The notes under the pieces were generated by a model that was not told the origin of the DNA, did no database searches, and saw nothing but the letters and a program-made list of their open reading frames with translations. A stretch of DNA of 64,000 bases, taken from Candidatus Zixiibacteriota bacterium (lineage in GTDB: Bacteria; Zixibacteria; MSB-5A5; GN15; JACZUZ01). Positions within the stretch are counted from its first letter, which is position 1; every line of letters begins with the position of its first letter. Where the stretch lies: the NCBI GenBank assembly GCA_024280835.1, contig JAJRPJ010000006.1, forward strand, positions 62,001-126,000, written 5' to 3'. Below, piece by piece: positions 26,053 through 34,743 of the stretch. Both the position numbers and the translations under genes were made by a program.

Positions 26053-26816
26053 TGAAGACACGTACTGTTAAGTTGAGTTTCATAGGCTCTCAAGGTGTGG
26101 AACTTGCCGCAGCGCTTGAAATTCCGAGTGGGCGGGTTAAGCTGTATGCGATTTTTGCGCATTGTTTCACTTGTAGCAAGGACTATTTTGCTGTTAATCG
26201 TTTGAGTAAGGCTCTGGCAGAAAACGGTATTGCAACTTTGCGTTTTGATTTTACTGGGCTGGGTGAGAGCGGAGGAGAGTTTCCTGAAACGAACCTTTCG
26301 ACTAATGTCGCCGATATTGTCTCGGCGGCGGATTTTCTTCGACGTGAGTATCAAGCTCCAAGAGTTTTGATTGGTCATTCATTGGGTGGAGCCGCGGCTT
26401 TGTTGACTGCCAAGCTAATTCCTGAAATTGAATCAGTGGCGACAATAGCAGCGCCAAGTGGAGCCAAGCATTTGGAGCATGTTTTTGATCCAGCGCGGTC
26501 GAAGATTGAATCTGAGGGCGAAGCTACTGTTAGTATTGCTGGTCGACCATTTACAATTAAGAAGCAATTTCTTGATGACATAAGTTCGATTAATCTTGAA
26601 GAGGCGCTACGTCAATTTGACAAGCGTTTGTTGATAGTTCACTCTCAGGCTGATAGGACGGTTGGTATTGCCAATGCTTATCGCATTTTCGATACCGTTG
26701 CTGAGAATAAGAGTGTCATCACATTAAAGAGCGCTGATCATTTGCTGACTAATCGTGACGACACTGATTATGTGGGCGCTATGCTTGCTAATTGGATTTT
26801 GCGCAGGACTAAGTAA
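26052..26816 (+). CDS. Alpha/beta-fold hydrolase
   Basis: A 254-residue serine hydrolase. The nucleophile elbow is GHSLGGAAAL; FAHCFTCSKDYFAVNRLSKAL gives the oxyanion-hole region; the acid and base are probably in SQADRTVG and SADHLLTN. The sequence FAHCFTCSKD and FDFTGLGESGGEF match hydrolases that are often fused to, or encoded beside, OsmC; no OsmC domain is present here. The ATG overlaps the stop of the TPR gene. It may act on small esters or acyl groups; substrate not predictable. Confidence 0.9.
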   Translation: MKTRTVKLSFIGSQGVELAAALEIPSGRVKLYAIFAHCFTCSKDYFAVNRLSKALAENGIATLRFDFTGLGESGGEFPETNLSTNVADIVSAADFLRREYQAPRVLIGHSLGGAAALLTAKLIPEIESVATIAAPSGAKHLEHVFDPARSKIESEGEATVSIAGRPFTIKKQFLDDISSINLEEALRQFDKRLLIVHSQADRTVGIANAYRIFDTVAENKSVITLKSADHLLTNRDDTDYVGAMLANWILRRTK

Positions 26817-26833
26817 TTACTGTTGGAGTATTG

Positions 26834-27313
26834 ATGAAACTACAAATCAGAAAAGCCGAAGAATCGGATGTGTCGCTATTATTGTCTCTAATTAGAGACC
26901 TAGCGACATATGAAAAGATGCTCTCTGAAGTTGTCACTAATGAGGAAGTTCTGAGGGAGTCACTGTTCTCTGATAAACCAGCTGCCGAGGCGCTGATTGG
27001 CGAGTGCGATGGAGAGACTGTTGGTTTTGCGATTTTCTTCCATAATTTTTCTACATTTGTGGGTAAGCGAGGTTTGTATCTTGAGGATTTGTTTGTTAAG
27101 GAAGAGTTTCGTGGTCGCGGATTTGGAAAAGAGTTTTTGGTCCAACTTTCGCAAATAGCTGTAGAACGAAATTGTGGACGGTTCGAGTGGGCGGTCCTTG
27201 ACTGGAATGTCGATGCGATTGGTTTCTACAAGAAACTTGGCGCTGTGGCGATGGAAGACTGGAGAGTCTTTCGTTTGGCTGGAGAGGCGCTGCAGGATTT
27301 GGCTAAGCAGTAG
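26834..27313 (+). CDS. GNAT-family N-acetyltransferase
   Basis: A 159-residue acetyltransferase with the full GNAT core: IRKAEESDVSLLLSLIRDLATYE, FLYLEDLFV-like GLYLEDLFVKEEFRGRGFGKEF (the acetyl-CoA loop RGRGFG), and RFEWAVLDWNVDAIGFYKKLGA. This arrangement resembles the diamine/thialysine acetyltransferase (SSAT-like) group, so a polyamine or amino-acid substrate is possible. ATG 26834 is chosen over TTG 26831 because TTGGAG at 26823-26828 is then five bases away. It lies 17 bases downstream of the hydrolase gene, in the same operon. Confidence 0.92.
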   Translation: MKLQIRKAEESDVSLLLSLIRDLATYEKMLSEVVTNEEVLRESLFSDKPAAEALIGECDGETVGFAIFFHNFSTFVGKRGLYLEDLFVKEEFRGRGFGKEFLVQLSQIAVERNCGRFEWAVLDWNVDAIGFYKKLGAVAMEDWRVFRLAGEALQDLAKQ

Positions 27314-27365
27314 ATTACATAGAGAGCAACATTAATCTTGAAGAAAGATTTGTAGAGTAACACAA

Positions 27366-28496
27366 ATGACTGATTACAAGACATTACACTCGAAAGCGTT
27401 TGTCGCGGACTTGCATTGCGATACAACGTTATTGATGAAACGTGGCTATGATATCTCTGAACGTCACGAGACGGGTCATGTTGATATTCCGCGTTTACGT
27501 GAAGGTGGCGTTAACTTGCAGGTCTTCGCTTGTTTTCTTGATTCAGATATTCCAGAGAATGAGCATGTCAGCGCCACAGATGAGTTGATAGATATAACGC
27601 TGGCGGGTATTGAAACTAATAGCGCAGATTTGGCTTTGTGTAGAACAGCTGGTGAGGCGCGCACTATAGTTGACTCTGGCAAAATTGCGATTTTTGTGGC
27701 GATTGAAAACGGTATGGCTCTGGGCAACGAACTTGAGAATGTCGCGCGGTACCATGAGCGTGGTGTGCGGTATATGACACTGATACATAATGTTAGTAGT
27801 CAGTGGTGCGTCTCGGCAAATGACACTATACCGTCGTTTGATGGACTGACTGACTTTGGCTGTGACGTTGTTCGGGAAATGAATCGGGTAGGGATGATTG
27901 TTGATGTGTCGCATGTTCATCCGCTGGGTGTCACTAAGGTTCTGGAAGTGACTACCAAACCGATTATCGCTTCTCATTCATGCGCCTTTGAACTTTGTGG
28001 ACATCCTCGCAATCTTACTGATGAGCAGATTCGTGCTATTGCCGACAATGGCGGGATGATTGGAATTAATTTTCATGGTGATTTTATTTCCAAGCGTCGT
28101 TGGGCGATTAGTAAGTCACTGGCAGAGGAGAATCCGGCTGTTGTTGAAGAGCTAAAGGGTTTGCTGTTTGGCAAGTATAGCGGTGAAGACTATGAGGAAC
28201 GTTACAAGCGATTAGCGCCGACTATTAAAAAATGGACAGAGAATATCGCTTTGGTGAATGCGACAATTGAGGATGTGGTGGATCACATTGATTATTTTGT
28301 TGATTTGGTTGGCGCAGAGTTTGTTGGTTTGGGTTCGGACTTTGATGGAATTTGGTTGCCGCCTGCCAGACTTGAGGATTGCTCACTAATGCCAGATTTA
28401 AGTGAGGCCTTGGTGAAAAGAAAATATAGCGATTATGATATTGAAAAAATTCTTGGCGGAAACTTCTTGCGAGTGTTTGAAGATGTTTGCGGATAG
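27366..28496 (+). CDS. Membrane dipeptidase (peptidase family M19)
   Basis: A 376-residue zinc dipeptidase. The metal ligands are recognisable: DLHCDTTLL (His-x-Asp), the bridging Glu in AIENGMALG, MIVDVSHVHP, IASHSCAFELCGHPRNLTD, and the final Asp in GLGSDFDGI. The family hydrolyses dipeptides, including some with D-residues. There is no signal peptide, so it probably acts in the cytoplasm, as many bacterial members do. It ends the plus-strand operon TPR-hydrolase-GNAT-M19 and is followed by a strong terminator. Confidence 0.95.
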   Translation: MTDYKTLHSKAFVADLHCDTTLLMKRGYDISERHETGHVDIPRLREGGVNLQVFACFLDSDIPENEHVSATDELIDITLAGIETNSADLALCRTAGEARTIVDSGKIAIFVAIENGMALGNELENVARYHERGVRYMTLIHNVSSQWCVSANDTIPSFDGLTDFGCDVVREMNRVGMIVDVSHVHPLGVTKVLEVTTKPIIASHSCAFELCGHPRNLTDEQIRAIADNGGMIGINFHGDFISKRRWAISKSLAEENPAVVEELKGLLFGKYSGEDYEERYKRLAPTIKKWTENIALVNATIEDVVDHIDYFVDLVGAEFVGLGSDFDGIWLPPARLEDCSLMPDLSEALVKRKYSDYDIEKILGGNFLRVFEDVCG

Positions 28497-28538
28497 TTCT
28501 TTCACTTGCAAATAGAAATTGGCAGGTAGAATATATGA

Positions 28539-28572
28539 ACGGGAGGGATGTGAGAGTCCCTCCCGTTTTTTT
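28539..28572 (+). terminator. Rho-independent terminator
   Basis: ACGGGAGGGA (28539-28548) pairs with TCCCTCCCGT (28557-28566) around an 8-base loop and is followed by a run of T to 28572. It closes the operon ending with the M19 dipeptidase. Confidence 0.93.
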
Positions 28573-28686
28573 ACTTTCATTTATAGTTGTTCAACAGAAA
28601 ATGAAAGTTGTGATTCAATAGTTCGCTGACATGTTTACTACTTACAAATGCAGGGCTTGCCTTGAAGTAGTATCAGTCTTGGGTCG

Positions 28687-28737
28687 TCAGGCGCCGCCGC
28701 AACAATGGGCGCATCTTGGAATCATGTTCTTTTTCAT
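28687..28737 (-). CDS. Cys-rich micropeptide ORF, 16 residues, downstream of arsR-type gene
   Basis: A very short reading frame on the minus strand encodes MKKNMIPRCAHCCGGA. It has a good ribosome-binding site: AGGAG at 28750-28746, eight bases before ATG 28737. It lies about 80 bases downstream of the stop of an ArsR-type regulator with a Cys-rich tail, on the same strand. The CAHCC core could bind a soft metal or metalloid. It may be a real metal-binding micropeptide, a leader peptide, or chance. Nothing of this size is normally annotated. Confidence 0.4.
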   Translation of the reverse strand: MKKNMIPRCAHCCGGA

Positions 28738-28820
28738 AGTTTCAGCTCCTTTCATATCTTGTGAAGACTAGGGGTTCTTAGCATGAGGCATGAACTTGCG
28801 CAGGCAAAAACGTTCACGCA

Positions 28821-29198
28821 TTATTTGTTGCTTGTTTTCTTCTTTCTCTTACTTGTGGTACTGGAGCTTGTACAACAGGCTTCATTTGGTGAAACAGTGA
28901 CTTTTACGCATGCGCAGGGAAAGCAAACTGAAAGTTGCATACATAGCTCACTAACGCATGCAGGGTTGACTTCATAAAACACTTTCTGTCCTTCTTTCCT
29001 GCGTGTGACAAGTTTTCCAGCGGTTAATGTTTGCAGGTGACGAGTGATTGTAGGTTGGGTCAAGTCGAAGAAATCTACTATCTCACCAACGGTTCGTGCT
29101 TTACCCTCGAGCATCAATAGTATCTTGAGTCGAGTTGGATCTGAAAGAGCTTTGAAAGCCGCTGGCATCTCTTGGGTTGATTGTTTTTTTGTAGTCAT
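28821..29198 (-). CDS. ArsR/SmtB-family regulator with Cys-rich C-terminus
   Basis: A 125-residue winged-helix repressor: FKALSDPTRLKILLMLEG, VGEIVDFFDLTQPTITRHLQTLTAGKLVTRRKEGQKVFYEV are the ArsR hallmark. The C-terminal 45 residues hold seven cysteines (about 81, 86, 92, 95, 97, 108, 109: SELC, CFPCACV, ACC) and end in a Ser/Thr/Lys-rich tail. Such cysteines often form a thiolate site for As(III), Cd(II), Pb(II) or similar ions, but the arrangement is not one of the classical alpha-3 or alpha-5 sites. ATG 29198 is preferred with AGGAAG upstream; an upstream in-frame start at 29270 adds an unlikely segment across the operator. An inverted repeat lies upstream at 29239-29270. No ars or cation pump gene is adjacent. 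Confidence 0.88.
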   Translation of the reverse strand: MTTKKQSTQEMPAAFKALSDPTRLKILLMLEGKARTVGEIVDFFDLTQPTITRHLQTLTAGKLVTRRKEGQKVFYEVNPACVSELCMQLSVCFPCACVKVTVSPNEACCTSSSTTSKRKKKTSNK

Positions 29199-29238
29199 AG
29201 TCCGTGTCTTCCTTTTATCGCCTACTTGGTCGTAATAC

Positions 29239-29270
29239 ATGCAGACATAGGTATATACGCATACCTGCAT
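29239..29270. promoter_or_regulatory. Candidate ArsR-type operator
   Basis: GGTAT (29250-29254) and ATACC (29261-29265) form an inverted repeat with a 6-base centre; ATGCA (29239-29243) and TGCAT (29266-29270) form a second, less symmetric pair around it. The element lies 41-72 bases upstream of the ArsR ATG at 29198, in the divergent region shared with the M14 peptidase gene. Confidence 0.45.
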
Positions 29271-29471
29271 ATAATGGTTCCATGAAAATAGTGATTATTT
29301 CAAACGTACCTCTAAGTGGCTGTATAGTAGATAGTTAGGCCTGTTGTGGACGTGGGCTCTTGCCCTTGTTTAGCGAATTATCTACCTTGCAATTTCTGAA
29401 GTCGGTGGCCTCACAGCGCCGAAGCGTAAAAAAGTAAAAATTACATTCTATTTATTAAGCAGCGAGGTACT

Positions 29472-32333
29472 ATGAGTAATCGTAATTGGACATCCATCCT
29501 GAACACGAGCGCCGTCTGTGCAATTTGCATTGCTACTATTGCGGCGTTTTCGAAAAGCGTAATCGCCTTCCCGAGTCATGAATCTCCGCGTTATCAGAAT
29601 TCATCTGACGATAAGAAACCGTTCTACAATAATGGAATTTATGATCCAGCTATACCTGAGCCAAAGGGAACGGTTCCACGGTCGGCGGAAGCGCGTCCGA
29701 TTCGGATTCATGAAATTCATGCGTACTTCACAGAACTTGCCGCTTCATCACCTCGCGCGCAATTGTTTGAGTATGGCCGGACTTATGAAAACCGTCCGTT
29801 GATTTATTTGGTGATTAGTTCAGAGTCCAATATGGCTGGTGTTGAGGCGCTCAAGGCCAACTTAAAAAGTTTGGCAAATCCTGCGGGACTTTCCGCTGCT
29901 GATGCGCAAAGCATTATCAAAACAAATCCTGCTTTGACTTGGCTAGCTTACTCTATTCATGGTGACGAAATTTCGGGTTCTGATGCGGCGGTTGAGTTGG
30001 CTTATCAGCTTGTCGCTGGTATGGATGAGCAGACAAAGATGTTGCGTGATTCGTTAATCATTGTGATTGACCCATCGGAGAATCCTGATGGACGTGAGCG
30101 CTATTTGTCGATGTTGCAATCACACAACTCGGCTGTGCCGTCGACTGACGCGCAAGCTTTGCAGCATGGTGGTTTTTGGCCTTGGGGACGTGGTAATCAC
30201 TATTTGTATGATTTGAATCGTGATTGGATCTTGTTGGAAAATCCTGAGACGCGTGGGAAAGTTGCGGCGATTCTTGATTGGAGTCCGCAGATGTTGGTGG
30301 ATGCGCATGAGATGGGTGCAAATTCGACTTTCTTATTTAATCCTCCACGTGAGCCGATTAACAAAAATATTCCAGATACTATCAAAGGTTGGTGGCAAAC
30401 AATTAGCCGAGACCACGCTGAAGCGTTTGATAAGCATGGCTGGAGTTATTACACGCAGGAGTGGCATGAGGAGTGGTATCCTGGTTATGGTTCGGCTTGG
30501 GCGAATTATATTGGCGCCATCGGTTTGCTCTATGAGCAGTCAGGCGCTGATGGTCTGCCGACTAAGCAACGTGGTGGTTATATTCAAACATATCGTGAAG
30601 CGGTGATACATCAATTCACAGCATCAATTGCCAATATTACTACTGCCGCCAAACACCGTACCGAGATGTTGAGCAATTTTGTAGCCATGAAGCGTACGGC
30701 GATTGAGGCTGGCAAAAATGAAAGTCCGCATCGTTTTGTTATTCCCGCTGGTAAACATCCTGAACGGGCAGATCATCTTGTCAATGTTCTGCTAGGTTTT
30801 GATGTGCGGATTGAACGAACTACTGTGGCAGGTACAATCGGCGGGGCGCATGATGGTTATGGCAAGACACACAAGAAACTTGATCTTCCCGCAGGTAGCT
30901 ACATTGTCAATCTGAATCAACCACTGCGTTCTTTGATTAAGGCGATGCTTGAATTTGATCCACATATGACCAAAGAGTTTCTCGAGGAGGAGCGCCGCGA
31001 GCAAGAAAAATGGGGCGGGTCACGTTTGTATGAGTTTTCTTCGTGGTCTTTGTCTTTGGCGTATGACGCCGATGTTATTTGGACCGATAATCGGATTTCA
31101 ATTTCCACTGAAGTGATTACTTCGATTGATCCTCCATCTGGTGAGTTTGTTAATCCAGATGCGCGTTACGGTTGGGTGATTGATTTTACATCTGATATAG
31201 CGCCAATTGCAGCTTTGCGGATTATGAGCGCGGGCTATAAGGTTCAATCATCGTCACGTCCATTTACAACTGGTGGCCACAAATATCCTGCTGGTTCGCT
31301 TTTGATTCGTCGTCACTATAATGATCCAGTGGTACAGCAATTTCTAGCTGACCTAGCTAACGAGCTGGGGATTACAATCACAGGCGCCAATAGTGGTTTG
31401 GTTCGCAAGGGTTCGGATCTCGGCGCTGATAGTTTCCGTAATCTTGAATTACCGCGAATTGGTCTCTTTGGTGGTCCTGGTGTGAGTTTTACTAGCTATG
31501 CTTCGCTTTGGCATCAAATGGATCAAGAGCTGGGCGCACGTCACTCGTTACTCAATCTCTCACAAGTCGGTCGCTATGATTTAGATAGATACAATGTCTT
31601 GGTTCTACCAGATATTTGGGGTGGTGGTTCGGCGGCTTCTAGTGTCATCGGTCCTGGTGGCGCTAGCGCTTTGAAAAATTGGGTGAAAGCTGGTGGAACT
31701 TTGATTTGTGTTGGAGGCGCCGCTCAATGGGCGGCTGATAGCTCAAATGGTGTTAGCTCAGTGCGTTTGCTGCGTGATGTCTTGGAAAAGAAAGCAGAGT
31801 ATACAGCCGACAATCAATTGGAAGTGTTTCAGTCACATCCACGAGTTGATACAAATCAGGTTTGGCACTACAAGACTCCCGCAGTCACCAAAGCCGACAA
31901 GAAATCTGGCCCTAGTGGTGATAAAGAGTCGCGAGAGAGAGAGGATGGTCGGGCGCGTTCATTGTTCAGCCCGACTGGTGTGATTTTTGATGTGTTATTG
32001 GACAATGAGCGTTGGTTGGCTTTTGGTTGTGGTGAGCATGTTCCGACAGGGCTTTATACTAGCGCGGCATTCATGTCCAAATCGCCAGTGCAGACTATTG
32101 GAAGAATAGCTGATGCAGAGTCTTGTCGTTTATCGGGATTGCTTTGGCCTGAGGCGCGTGAGCGTTGGGCGAAGACAGCGTATTTGACACGTGAGTCTTC
32201 AGGCAAAGGTCAGGTGATCTTATTTGCTGGTGATCCTGATTTCCGTGGCTATTGGAAAGGTACAGCGCGGTTGTTTACTAACGCTCTGACCTTGGGGCCA
32301 GGCTTTGGCACTAGAGTGTCAGTGGGTTGGTAG
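29472..32333 (+). CDS. Secreted M14-family zinc carboxypeptidase-like protein
   Basis: A 953-residue exported protein with a signal peptide (residues about 1-33, ending KSVIAF). The M14 catalytic domain follows: YGRTYENRPLIYLVISS, zinc ligands in YSIHGDEISGSDAAVEL (His-x2-Glu), the substrate-binding Arg in NPDGRERY, DLNRDWILLENPE, DAHEMGANSTF (third ligand) and a likely catalytic Glu in LLYEQSGADG. From about residue 640 (RIGLFGGPGVSFTSYASLWHQ) a class-I glutamine-amidotransferase-like domain follows, also seen in other large M14 proteins of this type. It probably digests peptides in the periplasm or outside. A GAGGT ribosome-binding site is just before ATG 29472. Divergent from the arsR-type gene, separated by about 270 bases. 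Confidence 0.9.
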   Translation: MSNRNWTSILNTSAVCAICIATIAAFSKSVIAFPSHESPRYQNSSDDKKPFYNNGIYDPAIPEPKGTVPRSAEARPIRIHEIHAYFTELAASSPRAQLFEYGRTYENRPLIYLVISSESNMAGVEALKANLKSLANPAGLSAADAQSIIKTNPALTWLAYSIHGDEISGSDAAVELAYQLVAGMDEQTKMLRDSLIIVIDPSENPDGRERYLSMLQSHNSAVPSTDAQALQHGGFWPWGRGNHYLYDLNRDWILLENPETRGKVAAILDWSPQMLVDAHEMGANSTFLFNPPREPINKNIPDTIKGWWQTISRDHAEAFDKHGWSYYTQEWHEEWYPGYGSAWANYIGAIGLLYEQSGADGLPTKQRGGYIQTYREAVIHQFTASIANITTAAKHRTEMLSNFVAMKRTAIEAGKNESPHRFVIPAGKHPERADHLVNVLLGFDVRIERTTVAGTIGGAHDGYGKTHKKLDLPAGSYIVNLNQPLRSLIKAMLEFDPHMTKEFLEEERREQEKWGGSRLYEFSSWSLSLAYDADVIWTDNRISISTEVITSIDPPSGEFVNPDARYGWVIDFTSDIAPIAALRIMSAGYKVQSSSRPFTTGGHKYPAGSLLIRRHYNDPVVQQFLADLANELGITITGANSGLVRKGSDLGADSFRNLELPRIGLFGGPGVSFTSYASLWHQMDQELGARHSLLNLSQVGRYDLDRYNVLVLPDIWGGGSAASSVIGPGGASALKNWVKAGGTLICVGGAAQWAADSSNGVSSVRLLRDVLEKKAEYTADNQLEVFQSHPRVDTNQVWHYKTPAVTKADKKSGPSGDKESREREDGRARSLFSPTGVIFDVLLDNERWLAFGCGEHVPTGLYTSAAFMSKSPVQTIGRIADAESCRLSGLLWPEARERWAKTAYLTRESSGKGQVILFAGDPDFRGYWKGTARLFTNALTLGPGFGTRVSVGW

Positions 32334-32788
32334 AAGAAAATTACAACGACGCTGCCTTCGAGGCAGAGCGCGACTACCAGAGCTATTGCCAGTTGTTAAG
32401 ACTGTGGTCAAGTGAAAATATAATTAAGACGCAGAAGCTGCAGTATTTTCTGCTGACGAATGCGTTGCTATCAATTGGTTATGCCATAGCTCCGCAAGGG
32501 GCTGAAGGCGTCGCTTTACTTTGTATTGTTGGGGCGATGTTGTCGTTGATTTGGATGCTGTCAATTGGACGGACAGTATTTTTTCAGAAACGTTGGCAGG
32601 CGCTGTTATCTGAGTTGAGTGTTCGCTACCAATCAGATAGTCGTTTTCAAGTACTGTCTAGTAGGTCGTCTGCTGCGGATGTTCCGCTATTGATAAGGGT
32701 GACGGGCGCGGTGTCATCGAAGTATTATCTTATTGGCGGTCCGATAGTAGGGTTGTGCTTTTGGTTGTGGCTTTGGATTAAGCCATAA
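32327..32788 (+). CDS. Small membrane protein of unknown function
   Basis: A 153-residue protein starting with TTG and overlapping the end of the M14 gene by seven bases. An acidic amphipathic N-terminus (YNDAAFEAERDYQSYCQLLRLW) precedes two adjacent membrane segments (KLQYFLLTNALLSIGYAIA, GVALLCIVGAMLSLIWMLS), then a cytoplasmic stretch (RTVFFQKRWQALLSELSVRY) and a third hydrophobic segment at the C-terminus (LIGGPIVGLCFWLWLWI). The overall pattern recalls small membrane proteins of the RipA/SLATT kind, but the likeness is loose. Overlap implies translational coupling with the peptidase. Confidence 0.65.
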   Translation: MVEENYNDAAFEAERDYQSYCQLLRLWSSENIIKTQKLQYFLLTNALLSIGYAIAPQGAEGVALLCIVGAMLSLIWMLSIGRTVFFQKRWQALLSELSVRYQSDSRFQVLSSRSSAADVPLLIRVTGAVSSKYYLIGGPIVGLCFWLWLWIKP

Positions 32789-32856
32789 CCAAAGAACATG
32801 GCCCAAGCCTGTTAATTGGTTTGGAGAGTCTATCTCCGCTAACAGATGATAACTTG

Positions 32857-33867
32857 CTAGGCGACAGTTTCAAGCTCAACGCTTTCGACCGCGTTTTGCA
32901 TTTGTTGGTCACTATCATTGAGTGAAGGAATAGCATCACCTTTGAGAATTTTTCCGACCATCATGCGCAATTCATTGACGTTCAATTTTGTGATATGACC
33001 ATTGGCTTCAAGAAATTCCGCGCGACGTTTCATCCCCATATCCCCAATTGACGAATAAATTAGAACTGGGATCTTCTTGCCGAACTTTTCGCGGATAGCC
33101 ACTAAGAGCGCCAGTCCGTCCATGCGTGGCATTTCAACATCGGTTATCACCAACTGGAAGTCAGGGTTGGCCTCAATTTCCTCAAGCGCCGATTGTCCAT
33201 CAGAGACTGCTGTTACGTCGAAGCCACTTTCGGCTAGTTCAATCTCTAGCATAGTGCGCACCGCAGGGCTGTCTTCAGCAATCAAAGCACGCATCCCAGA
33301 GCCGTCTACTTGGGGTGTGTCCTCAAAGACGACGTCGCTTTTCTTTTCCAACTCTGGGCAGAGGTCCAAAATGATTGATTCATAATCGAGCATGAAGATT
33401 ATGCGTTTTTGATTGTCAGGGAGCAATTTGCCTGCGTGATCACGGTCTGAGCGAACAATGCCACTGACAAATGGACTTTCAACACCTTTGAGGGCGTCTG
33501 CGGCGTCAATTAAATCCGCCCAGAAGAAATGGTGAATCCAGTTGATGTCGTCGACGAGAAATCCGTTTGATCGTCCGAAGAACTCAGTGACCACTACTTT
33601 TGGATGTGTAGAGCTACTCGAGTCTTCGTGGTCGGTGAGGTCAAGGAAATATGTCAGGTCGATAACTGGCACTAGAGTGTCACGGTCGCGGAACATGCCT
33701 CGGACGGCTGGATGTGAGTCTGGAACTTGTGTATGGCAATCGAGTTGCTTGGCTATTTTCTTTACTTTGAGGATGTTAATACCAAATGAAATCCCACGCA
33801 CCTGGAATTCCAGTACTCGTAACTCATTGGAACCTGACTTTAGATATGATTCTGACTTAACTTGCAT
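32857..33867 (-). CDS. cheV: CheV-type chemotaxis adaptor (CheW domain plus receiver)
   Basis: A 336-residue protein. Residues about 15-170 are a CheW-like domain (LRVLEFQVRGISFGINILKVKKIA, PAVRGMFRDRDTLVPVIDL). Residues about 193-310 are a response-regulator receiver with the phosphoacceptor Asp in VITDVEMPRMDGL, acidic pair in IAEDSPAVRTML, Ser in LIYSSIGD and Lys in HITKLN. CheV couples chemoreceptors to CheA and tunes signalling. No other chemotaxis gene is in the window. The kinase gene directly upstream ends nine bases before ATG 33867, so the two form an operon and the kinase might phosphorylate this receiver. Confidence 0.93.
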   Translation of the reverse strand: MQVKSESYLKSGSNELRVLEFQVRGISFGINILKVKKIAKQLDCHTQVPDSHPAVRGMFRDRDTLVPVIDLTYFLDLTDHEDSSSSTHPKVVVTEFFGRSNGFLVDDINWIHHFFWADLIDAADALKGVESPFVSGIVRSDRDHAGKLLPDNQKRIIFMLDYESIILDLCPELEKKSDVVFEDTPQVDGSGMRALIAEDSPAVRTMLEIELAESGFDVTAVSDGQSALEEIEANPDFQLVITDVEMPRMDGLALLVAIREKFGKKIPVLIYSSIGDMGMKRRAEFLEANGHITKLNVNELRMMVGKILKGDAIPSLNDSDQQMQNAVESVELETVA

Positions 33868-33876
33868 GATCTTTTC

Positions 33877-34743
33877 CTAAGAGTTATCGGTGTTTGCGCT
33901 TGCAACAGAGAATGTGATTCCAAATTGCGCGCCACCTTCGGGTGCGTTTCGCGCAAATAATTCTGCATTCATTGCCTCGGCAGCAATTCTGCAGAAAAAT
34001 AATCCTAACCCAACACCGCGATGTTTCTTTTGTTTACGGTATTCGATTTGGCCAAATTTTTCAAATAGTTTTGATGGTTCAATGCCTTGGATGCCAACGC
34101 CAGTGTCGGTGACTGTCATCGAGACATGCTGATCGTCACAAGTAATCGAAACAGTTATTGTGCCTTTGGGAGGTGTGTGACGTATGGCATTGAATATTAA
34201 ATTGTCGACGATGCGAGTCAATAAATGCTCATCGGCTTGCAAGGTTGCGTGTTTGCAATCTGCTGATGATTGGTCAAGCTCGACTGCTATGCCATTTTGT
34301 CCAGCGGATGGTGAGGCCATTTGGACTGCATTCTCGGCAATTGAAAACAGATTTATTGTTTGCCAATTGACAGCTAAATCAGTTTCTTCGGACTTGGCCG
34401 TAGTGAGCATGTCGGCAACAATAGTTTCAGCGCGTTTGATAGCAACTTGCGCTCCTTCAAGCATGCGTTGATGTAGGGGATTTGAATTATCAAATCGACC
34501 CGACTCCATGAGTTCAAGTGTGTAATTCATTGAAGCCAAAGGTGACTCAAGGTCATGAACTAGCATTGAGACTAAATCAAAAACCGATTCGGAGTCTTGT
34601 GCTTTTTGTGTCACAATACTTTGCGAAGATTCAGTTTGAATGTCCTGTTCGACAATCGCCACAGGAGGACTCTCAAGTTCGGCTTTTTTGTTCGAAGTTT
34701 TTCGTTTTTTGGTGGCGCGTATTTTTATTGGCTTTTGCTTCAT
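33877..34743 (-). CDS. Sensor histidine kinase without a recognisable sensor domain
   Basis: A 288-residue soluble kinase. After a Lys/Arg-rich, probably disordered N-terminus of about 55 residues come the H box VSMLVHDLESPLASMNYTLE, N box LLTRIVDNLIFNAIRHTPPKG, G1 TDTGVGIQGI, F box KLFEKFGQIEYR and G2 GVGLGLFFCRIAAEAM. There are no membrane segments, PAS or GAF domain, so input must come through a partner. The gene sits immediately upstream of cheV. A 14-bp perfect palindrome lies upstream at 34759-34772. Confidence 0.93.
   Translation of the reverse strand: MKQKPIKIRATKKRKTSNKKAELESPPVAIVEQDIQTESSQSIVTQKAQDSESVFDLVSMLVHDLESPLASMNYTLELMESGRFDNSNPLHQRMLEGAQVAIKRAETIVADMLTTAKSEETDLAVNWQTINLFSIAENAVQMASPSAGQNGIAVELDQSSADCKHATLQADEHLLTRIVDNLIFNAIRHTPPKGTITVSITCDDQHVSMTVTDTGVGIQGIEPSKLFEKFGQIEYRKQKKHRGVGLGLFFCRIAAEAMNAELFARNAPEGGAQFGITFSVASANTDNS

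Noticed and set aside
28783-28977. Plus-strand frame with a hydrophobic stretch, like a small membrane protein
   Set aside because: It is antisense to the Ser/Thr/Lys-rich tail of the ArsR-type gene, whose complement naturally reads as hydrophobic.
29282-29338. 18-codon plus-strand ORF in the arsR-M14 divergent region
   Set aside because: No ribosome-binding site, and it lies in the promoter region.
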